64,000 nucleotides of DNA, from assembly GCA_903949285.1 (NCBI GenBank), contig CAJAYT010000046.1, positions 1-64,000 on the forward strand, in the 5' to 3' direction. This DNA is from an uncultured Burkholderiales bacterium. GTDB taxonomy: Bacteria; Pseudomonadota; Gammaproteobacteria; Burkholderiales; Burkholderiaceae_C. The notes under the pieces were generated by a model. That model had not been told where the DNA came from, searched no databases, and worked only from the letters and a program-made list of their open reading frames with translations. This document shows positions 17,899 through 26,235 of this stretch, one piece after another; position 1 is the stretch's first letter; each line of letters starts with the position of its first letter. Position numbers and translations under genes: made by a program.

Positions 17899-18735
17899 TC
17901 ATAAATTTGTATGGCTGGCATTTTGAAGGCTCTCCTGTAGTTGACGGGCATATTCCATAAACTGAGACGTCAACATAAAGTCCTGGCTTCTGGGGTAGCC
18001 AGCTTCAATCATAAATTCATTTGTAATTCTGCCTGGCCTGGATGCCATCATAATTACTCTACTTGACAAGAATACGGCCTCATGAATAGAGTGGGTTACG
18101 AATATTACAGTTAAGTTCTCCTTTTTCCATAAAGCCAGTAAATCAGCGTCGAGCTTATGTCTGGTAATCTCATCTAGAGCGCCGAAGGGCTCATCCATTA
18201 AAAGAATATCTGGTTGTGTAATCAATCCGCGCGCAATAGAGACTCTCATTTGCATTCCCCCTGATAGCTTTCGCGGGAGTGAATCGGCAAAATCACTCAA
18301 TCCAACTTTAGCAAGTATGTCGTTGACTCTTGCGTTGCTAACTACTTTAGGAATACCCGCTAAATCAAGGGGAAGACGAACATTCGCCCTAACGTTTGCC
18401 CATGGCATTAACGTTGGAGATTGAAATACAAACGAGAGTCGAGGTAAGGTGGATGAACTGACGCCCGAGTTAACGTGCAGCTTTTCTGATTTTTCACTGT
18501 CCCGTTGCTCAATTCGTATGTTCCCACTGCTTGGCTTAGTCAGGCCCGCAATCATTTTTAATAAAGTACTTTTTCCGCAACCCGATGGACCCAGTAAACT
18601 GACGAACTCCCCCTTTTTGATCTGCAAATCAACGGGCAAAAGCGCTTGAGTGCCATCGGTGTATATCTTGCTGGCCGAGTCTATATCAACGGCAAGCCTA
18701 GTTGGATGTGATGAAGTAGGTTGGACCTGGTCCAT
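17899..18735 (-). CDS. ABC transporter ATP-binding protein (nitrate/sulfonate/taurine type)
   Basis: A 278-residue ATPase. Walker A is GPSGCGKST (about 53-61), the signature is LSGGMQMRVSIAR, and Walker B is ILLMDEPFGALDE with the H-loop His in FVTHSIHEA. This is the SsuB/TauB/NrtD group. About 20 residues near 85-100 (KSEKLHVNSGVSSST) form a Ser-rich insert between Walker A and the Q-loop, longer than usual. It energises the neighbouring permease. Confidence 0.9.
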   Translation of the reverse strand: MDQVQPTSSHPTRLAVDIDSASKIYTDGTQALLPVDLQIKKGEFVSLLGPSGCGKSTLLKMIAGLTKPSSGNIRIEQRDSEKSEKLHVNSGVSSSTLPRLSFVFQSPTLMPWANVRANVRLPLDLAGIPKVVSNARVNDILAKVGLSDFADSLPRKLSGGMQMRVSIARGLITQPDILLMDEPFGALDEITRHKLDADLLALWKKENLTVIFVTHSIHEAVFLSSRVIMMASRPGRITNEFMIEAGYPRSQDFMLTSQFMEYARQLQESLQNASHTNL

Positions 18736-18805
18736 TTAGGATGAAGTTTTGAGTGTGAAGTGGGACTCTAAATTATGTTGGGTAGACTTTTGGGTAGAAA
18801 CACCG

Positions 18806-19837
18806 TTAGGGGAGTATGTGTAGATTCTTAACAAATTCAGTTGTGTAAGTGTCTGTAACTTTCACCTTGGTTGGGTCAATAATTTTCTGGCTAACCATCA
18901 TATCGAAGCTTGCTTTTGCGCGCTGATCTGTAATGATACCAATTCCTAGTTTGCCAGCATCGCCGCTGGTAACAATGCCCTTTTCCTTCAGCTTTGAAAG
19001 GCTATAACCCAGTTGGGCGGAGGTCATGTCCGGATTTTCTTTCTGTATGAGTGTGTTTCCGGGGGTTGGATTATCCAGGTAACTTTTCCAGCCTTCAATG
19101 GAAGCCTTTACGAACGCGGCTACAGCAGATTTCCTAACAGTTAAAGTTTTATCAAGACAAGTTATCGTAGTTGAATAGGCCGGGTATCCTAAGTCGCTCA
19201 ATAAGAATACGTTTGCTTTTACCCCTGCCTTTTGAATGGAATAGGGCTCAGAGGTTAAATAACCTTGTTGAGCGACGTTTTTATCCGCAATAAATGGTTG
19301 AATGTTGAAGGTATAGGGCCTTGTTTGTTCATCCTTAAGATCAAAAGTGTTCTTCATCCATGGCCAAAAACCTTGCCGAGCAAATGGAACAATCAGCAAT
19401 GTCTTTGTTTTTAGTTGTTTAAGGTTGGTAACATCTTCGTGGGTGATAATGACTTGAGGATCTTTTTGAAAAATCGCTGCTACGTTAACAACAGGCACTC
19501 CCGACTCCCTTACTTGAATCATTTGGAGATCGCTCCCGCCCATGATGCAGTCGGCTTGCCCTGCAGCCATTATTTGAATAATGTTGACACTAGGGCCTCC
19601 CATCTTGATGGTTACATCGAGTCCATTTTTTTTGTAAAGGTCCGTTGCCAGCGCTTGGTAAAAGCCTCCGTGCTCTGCCTCAGGGAACCAATTTGTCATG
19701 AAGACAAATTTTTCAGTTCCTGTTTTCTCGTCTGCTTGAACATGTGAGGGTGTTTTCAGTAATGCTAAAGCGAGAAGCAGAAGATAAAATAGTCTTTTAA
19801 ATTTGTATCCAGATGGCGTCAAGAATGTAGATTTCAT
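18806..19837 (-). CDS. NMT1/THI5-like ABC substrate-binding protein
   Basis: A 343-residue periplasmic binding protein if started at the ATG at 19837, which gives a Leu-rich signal peptide ending near HVQA; the longer TTG-started form is less plausible. The mature start has NWFPEAEHGGFYQAL, which has the layout of the NMT1/THI5 (ThiY) ligand motif, and then a GGPSVNIIQ loop. ThiY binds a formylaminopyrimidine thiamine precursor, but nearby members bind other ligands, and no TPP riboswitch precedes this operon, so a thiamine role is unproven. It is the first gene of the binding protein-ATPase-permease unit. Confidence 0.82.
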   Translation of the reverse strand: MKSTFLTPSGYKFKRLFYLLLLALALLKTPSHVQADEKTGTEKFVFMTNWFPEAEHGGFYQALATDLYKKNGLDVTIKMGGPSVNIIQIMAAGQADCIMGGSDLQMIQVRESGVPVVNVAAIFQKDPQVIITHEDVTNLKQLKTKTLLIVPFARQGFWPWMKNTFDLKDEQTRPYTFNIQPFIADKNVAQQGYLTSEPYSIQKAGVKANVFLLSDLGYPAYSTTITCLDKTLTVRKSAVAAFVKASIEGWKSYLDNPTPGNTLIQKENPDMTSAQLGYSLSKLKEKGIVTSGDAGKLGIGIITDQRAKASFDMMVSQKIIDPTKVKVTDTYTTEFVKNLHILP

Positions 19838-20289
19838 CGGTGGGTATTTCTCGGGCAAAATAAAGCAAAATTATAGGATTAGTGAGTTTTAGCTAAAGGC
19901 GCTTAAAATAGGGGCTCACCGCAGATCTTGCGCTTAAAGTGAAACGCTTCAATTATAGGTGCCTGGATCTTGCTGGACGCCTATAACCCTATGGTGTGCA
20001 AGATATTGGTAGGTCTAATTTTGAGATTACCTAATTGCCTAGGTGGTTTTTGTAATTTCAAGTGCTGGTGTGTTGCATATTTCACAGTGTTTGAATTTGG
20101 GCTGCCATCCCTGCTCGAGCCCCCCAAGATGCGTGAGTAGGGTTGCCAGCTCAGCGCACCACAGTTATTAGACGATGTAAGAAAATGGAGTACTCATCAA
20201 CTTATTGCGCCAGTTGTGTTAGGGGCGGAATACCATTTTTGACCAGTAGAACTAGAGATGCCGTAAGGCAATTAACTTGGATTTTCGAT
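19838..20289. other. Long intergenic region with divergent promoters
   Basis: About 450 bases without a supported gene. It must hold the promoters of the minus-strand ABC operon and of the plus-strand MORN-protein gene. The only structure I see is a hairpin at 19953-19986 (9-base arms TTATAGGTG and CGCCTATAA with one G-T pair) and the sequence GCGCTTAAA repeated about 30 bases apart near 19900-19935. No TPP-type, cobalamin or other riboswitch core is recognisable. Confidence 0.5.
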
Positions 20290-20808
20290 ATGAAATTAAA
20301 CCTTTACTCAGTATTATTCATTGGACTCAATCTTTTCAATTGTGGCTATGGAACGGATGCTCTAGCTAAGGAGGAAGTGCCACTAGAAATTGCCAAGCCT
20401 GCATTAGCGGTCTCAGACCTAAAGGAAGCATTACAGGAACGTACTCAGTCAGAGGGCTCCAAAGAGGGCGGCACTGAAACTCAAAAGCAGTTGCCCCTAT
20501 GCAAAGGCAGTTACAGCAAGGTGCGCTGGACCGATTGTCGCGGCGTTAAGCGCGAATACAACGGACCGCATTTTATTGGTCAAAGCTACGAGGGAGATTT
20601 CAAGGAGGGTCGTCCACATGGACACGGCGATATGCGCTATCACGACGGTACAAGATTTGTCGGTGTGTTTGAAATGGGCGTTCGAGACGGGGCGGGCACA
20701 GAATATGCCAAAAATGGAGATCTTATTCGTGAGGGGTACTGGCGTGCTGGAGTTTTAGTAAAAACTACAAAAACAGGACCTGTCGTTAGCCAAGGCGGCA
20801 AGGAATAA
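20290..20808 (+). CDS. Exported MORN-repeat protein
   Basis: A 172-residue protein from the ATG at 20290, with a signal peptide (MKLNLYSVLFIGLNLFNCG) possibly carrying a lipobox-like Cys at 18. The longer frame upstream starts with a non-typical peptide. The C-terminal half has tandem MORN units with the G-x-Y-x-G-x-F/W spacing (IGQSYEGDFKEG, FVGVFEMGVRDG, REGYWRAGVL). MORN repeats form beta-rich surface platforms in envelope and membrane-linked proteins. The middle is rich in Glu and Gln. Function unknown. Confidence 0.7.
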   Translation: MKLNLYSVLFIGLNLFNCGYGTDALAKEEVPLEIAKPALAVSDLKEALQERTQSEGSKEGGTETQKQLPLCKGSYSKVRWTDCRGVKREYNGPHFIGQSYEGDFKEGRPHGHGDMRYHDGTRFVGVFEMGVRDGAGTEYAKNGDLIREGYWRAGVLVKTTKTGPVVSQGGKE

Positions 20809-20891
20809 AAATAAAGGGGAAAGGTTTGCGTCAATGATTTAAGTACGGCACATCATTATTCACTCCAAATTTTTATTTGTTTAATCAAGTG

Positions 20892-21323
20892 ATGAAGTTT
20901 ATTTTTTTGACTCTGTTTTTTAGCGCTAGTATCAGTCTAGCTCAAGATGCAGACCGTATGTACCAAAATACTGACAGAGATCGACAAATCTACAACTCCA
21001 TCCAACAAGATAACAAGGAGGCAATGCAAAGTATCCTAAACGTTGCATTGACTAAGGGGAAGTTATGGAAGTGCCCACAAAATACATACTTGTTTTATGA
21101 TGGCTGGGTTTTTGTTGGATCCAAAGAAGACGGTAGCGATATCGGACGAGTCCCTTACAACATTGTTGGTAGTTTTTATTCATATCGTGAATTCATGAAG
21201 TTCACTTTTCAGGGACTTTCCTACGAAAATATTTTTGAACTCAATACCCGAACAAGCCAGCTGTTTTCATACAAACACACCTTAAACAAGATCGAAAAAG
21301 TAGACTGTAAGTTCATTCGCTAA
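20892..21323 (+). CDS. Small exported protein, unknown function
   Basis: A 143-residue precursor starting at the ATG at 20892, with a signal peptide (MKFIFLTLFFSASISLAQ). The mature part is charged at the N-terminus (DADRMYQNTDRDRQIY), then aromatic-rich, with two Cys residues (WKCPQNTY and VDCKFIR) that might form a disulfide. No family recognised. It follows the MORN-protein gene and precedes a binding-protein gene on the same strand with gaps of 80-170 bases. Confidence 0.6.
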   Translation: MKFIFLTLFFSASISLAQDADRMYQNTDRDRQIYNSIQQDNKEAMQSILNVALTKGKLWKCPQNTYLFYDGWVFVGSKEDGSDIGRVPYNIVGSFYSYREFMKFTFQGLSYENIFELNTRTSQLFSYKHTLNKIEKVDCKFIR

Positions 21324-21411
21324 TAATTGAGCTTTAACGTATTTGAGTCGCAGCTCAGTGTTAACGACATGTAAAAACAGTGCAAGAAAGGTATTCGTCT
21401 AATGCAATGTC

Positions 21412-21437
21412 TGATATCCTTTGTTTGTTAGATATCA
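21412..21437. promoter_or_regulatory. Inverted repeat upstream of a binding-protein gene
   Basis: Perfect 7-base arms TGATATC and GATATCA are separated by 12 bases, about 55 bases upstream of the binding-protein start at 21493. The position suits an operator or promoter element. The regulator is unknown. Confidence 0.3.
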
Positions 21438-21492
21438 ATCAGTAGGATAAATAATTTATTTAGACCTTAGTGCTCGTTAGACTACGATTTTT

Positions 21493-22323
21493 ATGAATAA
21501 ATATTTGATCTTTAGTAAATGCCGCACCGCTTTAGGCTTTGCGACTGTACTATCTTTTTTAATTTTTTCAAACACAGGCTGGACTCAAACAATGGATCCT
21601 AGAATTCTTCAACAATTAGCACCGAATGGTGTTTTGAATGCGGCTATTTATACGGGCAATTTTTTGCTGGTTACAGGTACAAATGCTGAGGGCGGACCTG
21701 CCGGTGTCTCACCTGATATGGCACAGGCGATTGCCAATAACTTAGGTGTGAAACTAGTCCTAAAGCCATTTAAAAACCAAGGCGAAGCGGTCGATGCAGC
21801 TGCTACCGGCGAGTGCGGCATCGTGTTAGTTGGCTCTGATCCGGCTCGAGCTGAACGCATTGATTTTGCCCCAGCATATGTAGAGATTGAGGCGACTTAC
21901 ATGGTCCCTAAAGATTCTCGTTTTAAAACGGTCGCTGAAGTAGATAGCAAAGGCGTTCGAATAGCAGTCTTTGGCGTAGGTGCTTACGGATTATGGATGG
22001 ATCGCAATATTAAAAACGCAGAGCTCATAAGAGCGGATGGTCTGGAATCCTCGCTCCAGTTATTTATGAGCGAAAAACTAGATGCCCTTGCAGGTCTAAA
22101 GCCCGGCTTAATCACGGATCTACAAAAACACCCGAACCACAGGATATTGGATGGTCATTTTATGACCGTACAACAAGCTATTGCTACCAAGAAAGGCAAT
22201 GAGCAGGGCTTTGCCTTTTTGAAGAGTTTCACGGAGAATTCCAAGGCCTCTGGCTTTGTCGCACAACTTATTTCAAAGCACGGAGTAGAGGGGCGTTTAA
22301 GCGTTGCTCCAGCGGCTCCCTGA
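21493..22323 (+). CDS. Periplasmic substrate-binding protein, family 3 type
   Basis: A 276-residue protein with a signal peptide (cleavage near TGWTQ) and a type II periplasmic-binding fold. Motifs include the GVSPDMAQAIANNLG lobe, IVLVGSDPARAERIDFAPAYVEIEATYMV, similar to family 3 (PBPb) amino-acid binding proteins, and a hinge near VFGVGAYG. The expected Arg for carboxylate binding is probably R in DPARAERI. No permease or ATPase adjoins it, so it may act as a receptor or enzyme-like single protein. Ligand unknown. Confidence 0.75.
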   Translation: MNKYLIFSKCRTALGFATVLSFLIFSNTGWTQTMDPRILQQLAPNGVLNAAIYTGNFLLVTGTNAEGGPAGVSPDMAQAIANNLGVKLVLKPFKNQGEAVDAAATGECGIVLVGSDPARAERIDFAPAYVEIEATYMVPKDSRFKTVAEVDSKGVRIAVFGVGAYGLWMDRNIKNAELIRADGLESSLQLFMSEKLDALAGLKPGLITDLQKHPNHRILDGHFMTVQQAIATKKGNEQGFAFLKSFTENSKASGFVAQLISKHGVEGRLSVAPAAP

Positions 22324-22368
22324 ATATTAATTAAGCCTGAATTTTTTAAATTATTCTGTGGGGTAAAT

Positions 22369-22998
22369 ATGTTGCATATTCAAAGTCGTTTTGTAATTAC
22401 CTTGGCTTTTGTATTTGCGTCAATACATTTGGCAGTTGCTCAAAACACTGCTCCCGTTCAGGCTGCTCAAAGTTTTCGATTGCGCGGAACAATATTGGAG
22501 GCCAATGATCGCGCAATTGTTTTCAAGGAAAGAGGAGGCGAGATTTTGACAATTGAGTTTGACGATCAATTTAGCATTCAAGAGGTTTATCCCATTGCGA
22601 TGTCTATGATCGAGCGCAATTCATACATAGGCACTGCAGCCTTGGCAGATAGTAATGGTAGGCTTGTTGCAATAGAAGTCCATGTTTTTCCTGAATCCAT
22701 GCGCGGAACGGGGGAAGGGCATAGGCCCTGGGACAGCGAACCTGGCAGCACAATGACCAATGCAAATGTTGAAGAGTTGATTAGCGTTGGGGGGGCAAGG
22801 GAGCTTCATTTGAAGTACAAGGACGGAGAGAAAGTTGTTTTTGTCCCTGAAAGCGCTCCCATCGTCAGCTACAGGCCTGGTAACTCGAGTTTGCTCCTCC
22901 CTGGTGCCAATGCAATTGTCGTTGCATCTGAAAAAAACGGTAAACCCAAAGCTTCAAGAATGACAGTGGGGCGGGATGGGTTTAAGCCGCCTATGTAA
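22369..22998 (+). CDS. Exported protein of unknown function (DUF5666-like beta protein)
   Basis: A 209-residue protein with a signal peptide ending near HLAVAQ. The mature part is beta-rich; I recall the conserved stretches VEVHVFPESMRGTGEGH-like and AKTVFVPESAPIV-like from proteins annotated as hypothetical in Alpha- and Betaproteobacteria, where they sometimes sit with DUF5666 proteins. The seen motifs are VFPESMRGTGEG and VVFVPESAPIVSY. No function is known to me. It lies 46 bases after the family-3 binding-protein gene, so they may share a transcript. A small hairpin (TGGCAA-TTTG-TTGCCA, 23007-23022) follows the stop. Confidence 0.65.
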   Translation: MLHIQSRFVITLAFVFASIHLAVAQNTAPVQAAQSFRLRGTILEANDRAIVFKERGGEILTIEFDDQFSIQEVYPIAMSMIERNSYIGTAALADSNGRLVAIEVHVFPESMRGTGEGHRPWDSEPGSTMTNANVEELISVGGARELHLKYKDGEKVVFVPESAPIVSYRPGNSSLLLPGANAIVVASEKNGKPKASRMTVGRDGFKPPM

Positions 22999-23210
22999 AG
23001 AAGGGGTGGCAATTTGTTGCCAATCTGTATTAGGGCGTAACTTGAACTGTTAAGAAGAGAATTCTTTTATATTAATTACCTCACTTATTAGCCTATTCTT
23101 GGGTTGAAATCTGCAGTTGGACGCCTAGCAGATATCGGATTTCTAAAGGCACGTTTTATGCATGTATTGATTTATCAATCATTCCAACGCCTTTATGTGC
23201 GGTCCATACA

Positions 23211-24083
23211 ATGAGTATCAGTTCCTTAAATACAAATCTACACAGTCAAAATGTAGCTTTTAGCAGTTCAGTAGCCAGTAACGCCAATTTGCAGTCCCTA
23301 GGCTCGGCTTTGAACGGCGGTGATTTATCCGGGGCAAAGAATATCTTCTCAGCTTTGTCTCAGAGTGCTTCTGGCGCTAATTCTGATGCCTCTATGCAAA
23401 CTTTGATGGGAAAACTAGGAGACGCCTTAAACGGTGGCCATCTCTCTGAAGCGCAACAAATCACCAGTGCTTTGCAAACCCTGCAAGGTCAATCTAGCAT
23501 CAGTAATCCTTTGTTCGGTGACGGCAGTAGCTCATCTACCAGCTCTGGATTAAACGATTCCTTATTTAGTGCACTCTCCCTTAGCGGTGTCGATTCAGGA
23601 AATGCAACAACTTTAGCTGGTTTATCTTCACCGTCCCCAGCTGGGATGGTTAGCCCAGCACAAGAAATTGCCCAGAATATGGACAATTTTTTAAATAATT
23701 TACTAACCACATTACAATCAAAAAATTCAAGTGGTACCTCAAACGCTGTCTCCAGTGCGTCCTCTAAAACCAATCCTTACGGCAACTCAAGCTCAAATCA
23801 AATGTCTAGCGGACTTCAGTCGTTGATACAGCAACTGGCCAAGGATCCCAATGCGGCTTCAGGACTGAACACAAGTGCTAGCGAAGCAGGCAATAGCAAT
23901 GCAACATCAAATACAACTTCGAAAGATCCTCACGTATCTGATTTGCAAAGCAGCTACGATAAATTAATTGCCTCCCAAGGGGGCAGCGGTGGGTCTTCAT
24001 CATTGATTTCATTTTTGCAAAATTTTGAAACCAACATGAAAAGTATGCAATCCTCTGGTGGTTTTTTAAATCTTCAAGCTTGA
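23211..24083 (+). CDS. Ser/Asn-rich low-complexity protein with two short repeats, unknown function
   Basis: A 290-residue protein without signal peptide or membrane segments, unusually rich in Ser, Asn, Gly and Gln. Two copies of the same 25-30 residue unit are visible near 25-53 and 63-93, built on SALNGGDLSGAKN and DALNGGHLSEAQQ. The middle (about 150-240) is nearly all Ser/Thr/Asn/Gly, and the C-terminus ends in a helical segment (LISFLQNFETNMKSM). The ALxxGDLxxAQ repeat occurs in uncharacterised proteobacterial proteins. An exported, amyloid-like or surface role is possible but not shown; there is no Sec signal. Confidence 0.65.
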   Translation: MSISSLNTNLHSQNVAFSSSVASNANLQSLGSALNGGDLSGAKNIFSALSQSASGANSDASMQTLMGKLGDALNGGHLSEAQQITSALQTLQGQSSISNPLFGDGSSSSTSSGLNDSLFSALSLSGVDSGNATTLAGLSSPSPAGMVSPAQEIAQNMDNFLNNLLTTLQSKNSSGTSNAVSSASSKTNPYGNSSSNQMSSGLQSLIQQLAKDPNAASGLNTSASEAGNSNATSNTTSKDPHVSDLQSSYDKLIASQGGSGGSSSLISFLQNFETNMKSMQSSGGFLNLQA

Positions 24084-24249
24084 TTGTGCTTTTGGTCCTC
24101 TGAATATTTGAGAATCATGAAGATCTAGTTTGGGAACACCGTTATTGAGAACTTGTTTTTTCGTTAAATCAGCCTGAAGTACACTCACCTCCAATGGGCC
24201 TCTGCTGAGAGGATAACTTCTCCTTCTTCTTTTACTCGAGGACGCATTC

Positions 24250-25308
24250 ATGATTCGTTTTAAGTTATTTGTTATTTTTGTGGGCTTTATTTTTTGTGTT
24301 ACAAAAATTTCAATAGCACAGGTTGTGTCCAACCAGGCTACTCAGTCACCCTCTGGAGCCCAAGAGGCGGAAGTAGAGCTGTATGCCAAGTCGCCCCCGC
24401 TTGATCTTAATCTTACGCAATTGGAGTATCCCTATCCTGTTCATTTTTTTGATACACAACTGGGTGGTGTTAAGGTAAAAATGGCTTATATGGATGTGAT
24501 GCCTGTTGGAAAACCAAGAGGGAACGTGATTCTCTTTCACGGTAAAAACTTTTCAAGCGATTACTGGGGTTCAACAATCAAGGATCTAACGCAGGCGGGT
24601 TACCGTGTAATTGCGCCAGATCAAATTGGTTTTGGGAAGTCTTCAAAACCAGAAGTGGCGTATCATTTTGATGATCTCTGTGCAAATACATTTCAGTTAC
24701 TCAAGCATCTGCATGTCAGGCAGGTTAATGTCGTTGCTAACTCAATGGGTGGCATGGTTGGTGTTCGTTTTGTAAGGCTTTATCCGAAAACTGTTCGTAG
24801 GCTTGTCCTGGAGAATCCGATCGGGTTGGAGGACTACAGTAAAGCAATACCCGCTCAGCCCAACGAAGTGCTTCTAAAGCTGGAAATGGCACAAACTGAA
24901 GCAAGTTATCGCAAGTTTATGCACAGCTACTTTCCCAACTGGCAGCCACAATTTGACAGTTTTGTGGAAAACTATGTCCGCATTAAAAATGGTCCTGACT
25001 ATGAGCGGTTTTCGATGACATCTGCTCGAACTTTTCAAATGATTGCAGAGCGCCCAGTTGTTTCAGATTTTCCTTTGATTGAAGCGCCAACCTTGTTGAT
25101 CATTGGTCAACTCGATCATACTGTTTTTGGCAGGCGTTTTGCACCAGCTGATGCAGTGAAGTCGATGGGGGATTTTGTGAAGCTTGGATCTGATGTGGCG
25201 TCAATTATTCCGCATGCAACGCTTGTTGCGGTCCCAAATGTTGGACACGTGCCGCACTTAGAGTCACATGAATTATTTATGGACAAGGTGCTGCAGTTCT
25301 TAAATTAG
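24250..25308 (+). CDS. Exported alpha/beta hydrolase
   Basis: A 352-residue protein with an N-terminal signal peptide (to about residue 24), so probably periplasmic. The alpha/beta hydrolase catalytic set is clear: nucleophile Ser165 in NSMGG, acid Asp289 in GQLDH and base His333 in VGHVPH. The oxyanion HG turn is at FHGKNFSSDYW (96-106). The cap region lies at about 195-260. The substrate is unknown; homologues are annotated as esterases, haloalkane dehalogenases or C-C bond hydrolases. It converges on the beta-barrel gene with 42 bases between stops. Confidence 0.82.
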   Translation: MIRFKLFVIFVGFIFCVTKISIAQVVSNQATQSPSGAQEAEVELYAKSPPLDLNLTQLEYPYPVHFFDTQLGGVKVKMAYMDVMPVGKPRGNVILFHGKNFSSDYWGSTIKDLTQAGYRVIAPDQIGFGKSSKPEVAYHFDDLCANTFQLLKHLHVRQVNVVANSMGGMVGVRFVRLYPKTVRRLVLENPIGLEDYSKAIPAQPNEVLLKLEMAQTEASYRKFMHSYFPNWQPQFDSFVENYVRIKNGPDYERFSMTSARTFQMIAERPVVSDFPLIEAPTLLIIGQLDHTVFGRRFAPADAVKSMGDFVKLGSDVASIIPHATLVAVPNVGHVPHLESHELFMDKVLQFLN

Positions 25309-25350
25309 GAATTAGCACAGGTCCGGTGGGGGTGAGCCGTTGAGAAACGA

Positions 25351-26115
25351 CTAAAAACGGTAGCCTACTCCGACTAATAAGTTGTAATAACTACCGCCTG
25401 AGCTTACAGAATAATTGGCCTGGCGGCCAGAGCTCAGAGTTATGGAGTTAGACTGATTGTTGTCTGTTTTTTGCACGAAATTAAACTCGCTAAATGCATA
25501 AAGCTGATCTGAAATTAAACTTCTAAAGCCTAGTCCTACATCTGATCCTCTGAGGGTTACACTTTGATTGACGTTAGTCACGGGTGCTGGAGTAGGCGGT
25601 GTAACCGTGTAACTTTTCTCTACTGTTCCCCAAACATATCCTAATTTAAGGTAAGCCAAAGAGTTAGGCGTCATAACCCAAGCCGGGGTTAAGCTAATTG
25701 AGTAATTACCTCTATTTTGTAAATTTCCGCTAATGCTTGTGGATGCTGGTGCAGAAAAAAAGAGTCCGTAGTTGTTATTGGAAGATTTGAACGGGTGGAC
25801 ATCCAGGCTTACGCCGAGTAGAAAATCGTCATTGATAGATTTTAAATAGCCGCCAGTTATAACGCCGCTTAGACCCGAGGAGTCGTTGATGGAGGGCGTT
25901 ATAGTTGCGATTTGTTGCCCGCTGCTGAGACTAAGAGGAGTGCTGGATAAATTCAGATTGGTTTTGTTAAAACCAATTCCCATTTGCTCATACGGTCCTT
26001 CGAATTTGTTTTCAGCAATGGCTGCGGACAAATTCAACGTCAGCAACATTAACTGAGTTATCAGCTTGATTGGGCGAAGGTTGATATTCGTGGCTAAAAG
26101 CTGAGTCTTATGCAT
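25351..26115 (-). CDS. Outer-membrane beta-barrel protein
   Basis: A 254-residue precursor with a long N-terminal hydrophobic export segment (about 15-34, cleaved near AIAENK). The mature part is an outer-membrane barrel pattern, with paired strands such as GVITGGYLKS, YLKLGYVWG and VGLGFRSLIS, and a C-terminal aromatic signature GVGYRF. It resembles small porin-like or OmpA-barrel-like proteins. A Pro-rich loop TPPTPAP lies near 173-180. Function is unknown; no neighbouring gene suggests a substrate. Confidence 0.7.
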   Translation of the reverse strand: MHKTQLLATNINLRPIKLITQLMLLTLNLSAAIAENKFEGPYEQMGIGFNKTNLNLSSTPLSLSSGQQIATITPSINDSSGLSGVITGGYLKSINDDFLLGVSLDVHPFKSSNNNYGLFFSAPASTSISGNLQNRGNYSISLTPAWVMTPNSLAYLKLGYVWGTVEKSYTVTPPTPAPVTNVNQSVTLRGSDVGLGFRSLISDQLYAFSEFNFVQKTDNNQSNSITLSSGRQANYSVSSGGSYYNLLVGVGYRF

Positions 26116-26235
26116 TAAGTCAATTTTATACAGGTATATTAAAATTTACCCGATATACGGTTAATGCATTTCTTTTTGATAGGTCTTTATACATTTTTTT
26201 AATATATTTCCTATTTTTTTTTACGACATAAGCTC

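Noticed and set aside
19838-20142. TPP riboswitch upstream of the NMT1-type importer, to support a thiamine precursor role
   Set aside because: No CUGAGA or matching core is present in the region, unlike the clear element before thiC.
22981-23060. Terminator after the VFPESMRGTGEG protein (hairpin at 23007-23022)
   Set aside because: Only 6 base pairs, and no T-run follows, so I did not list it as a terminator.
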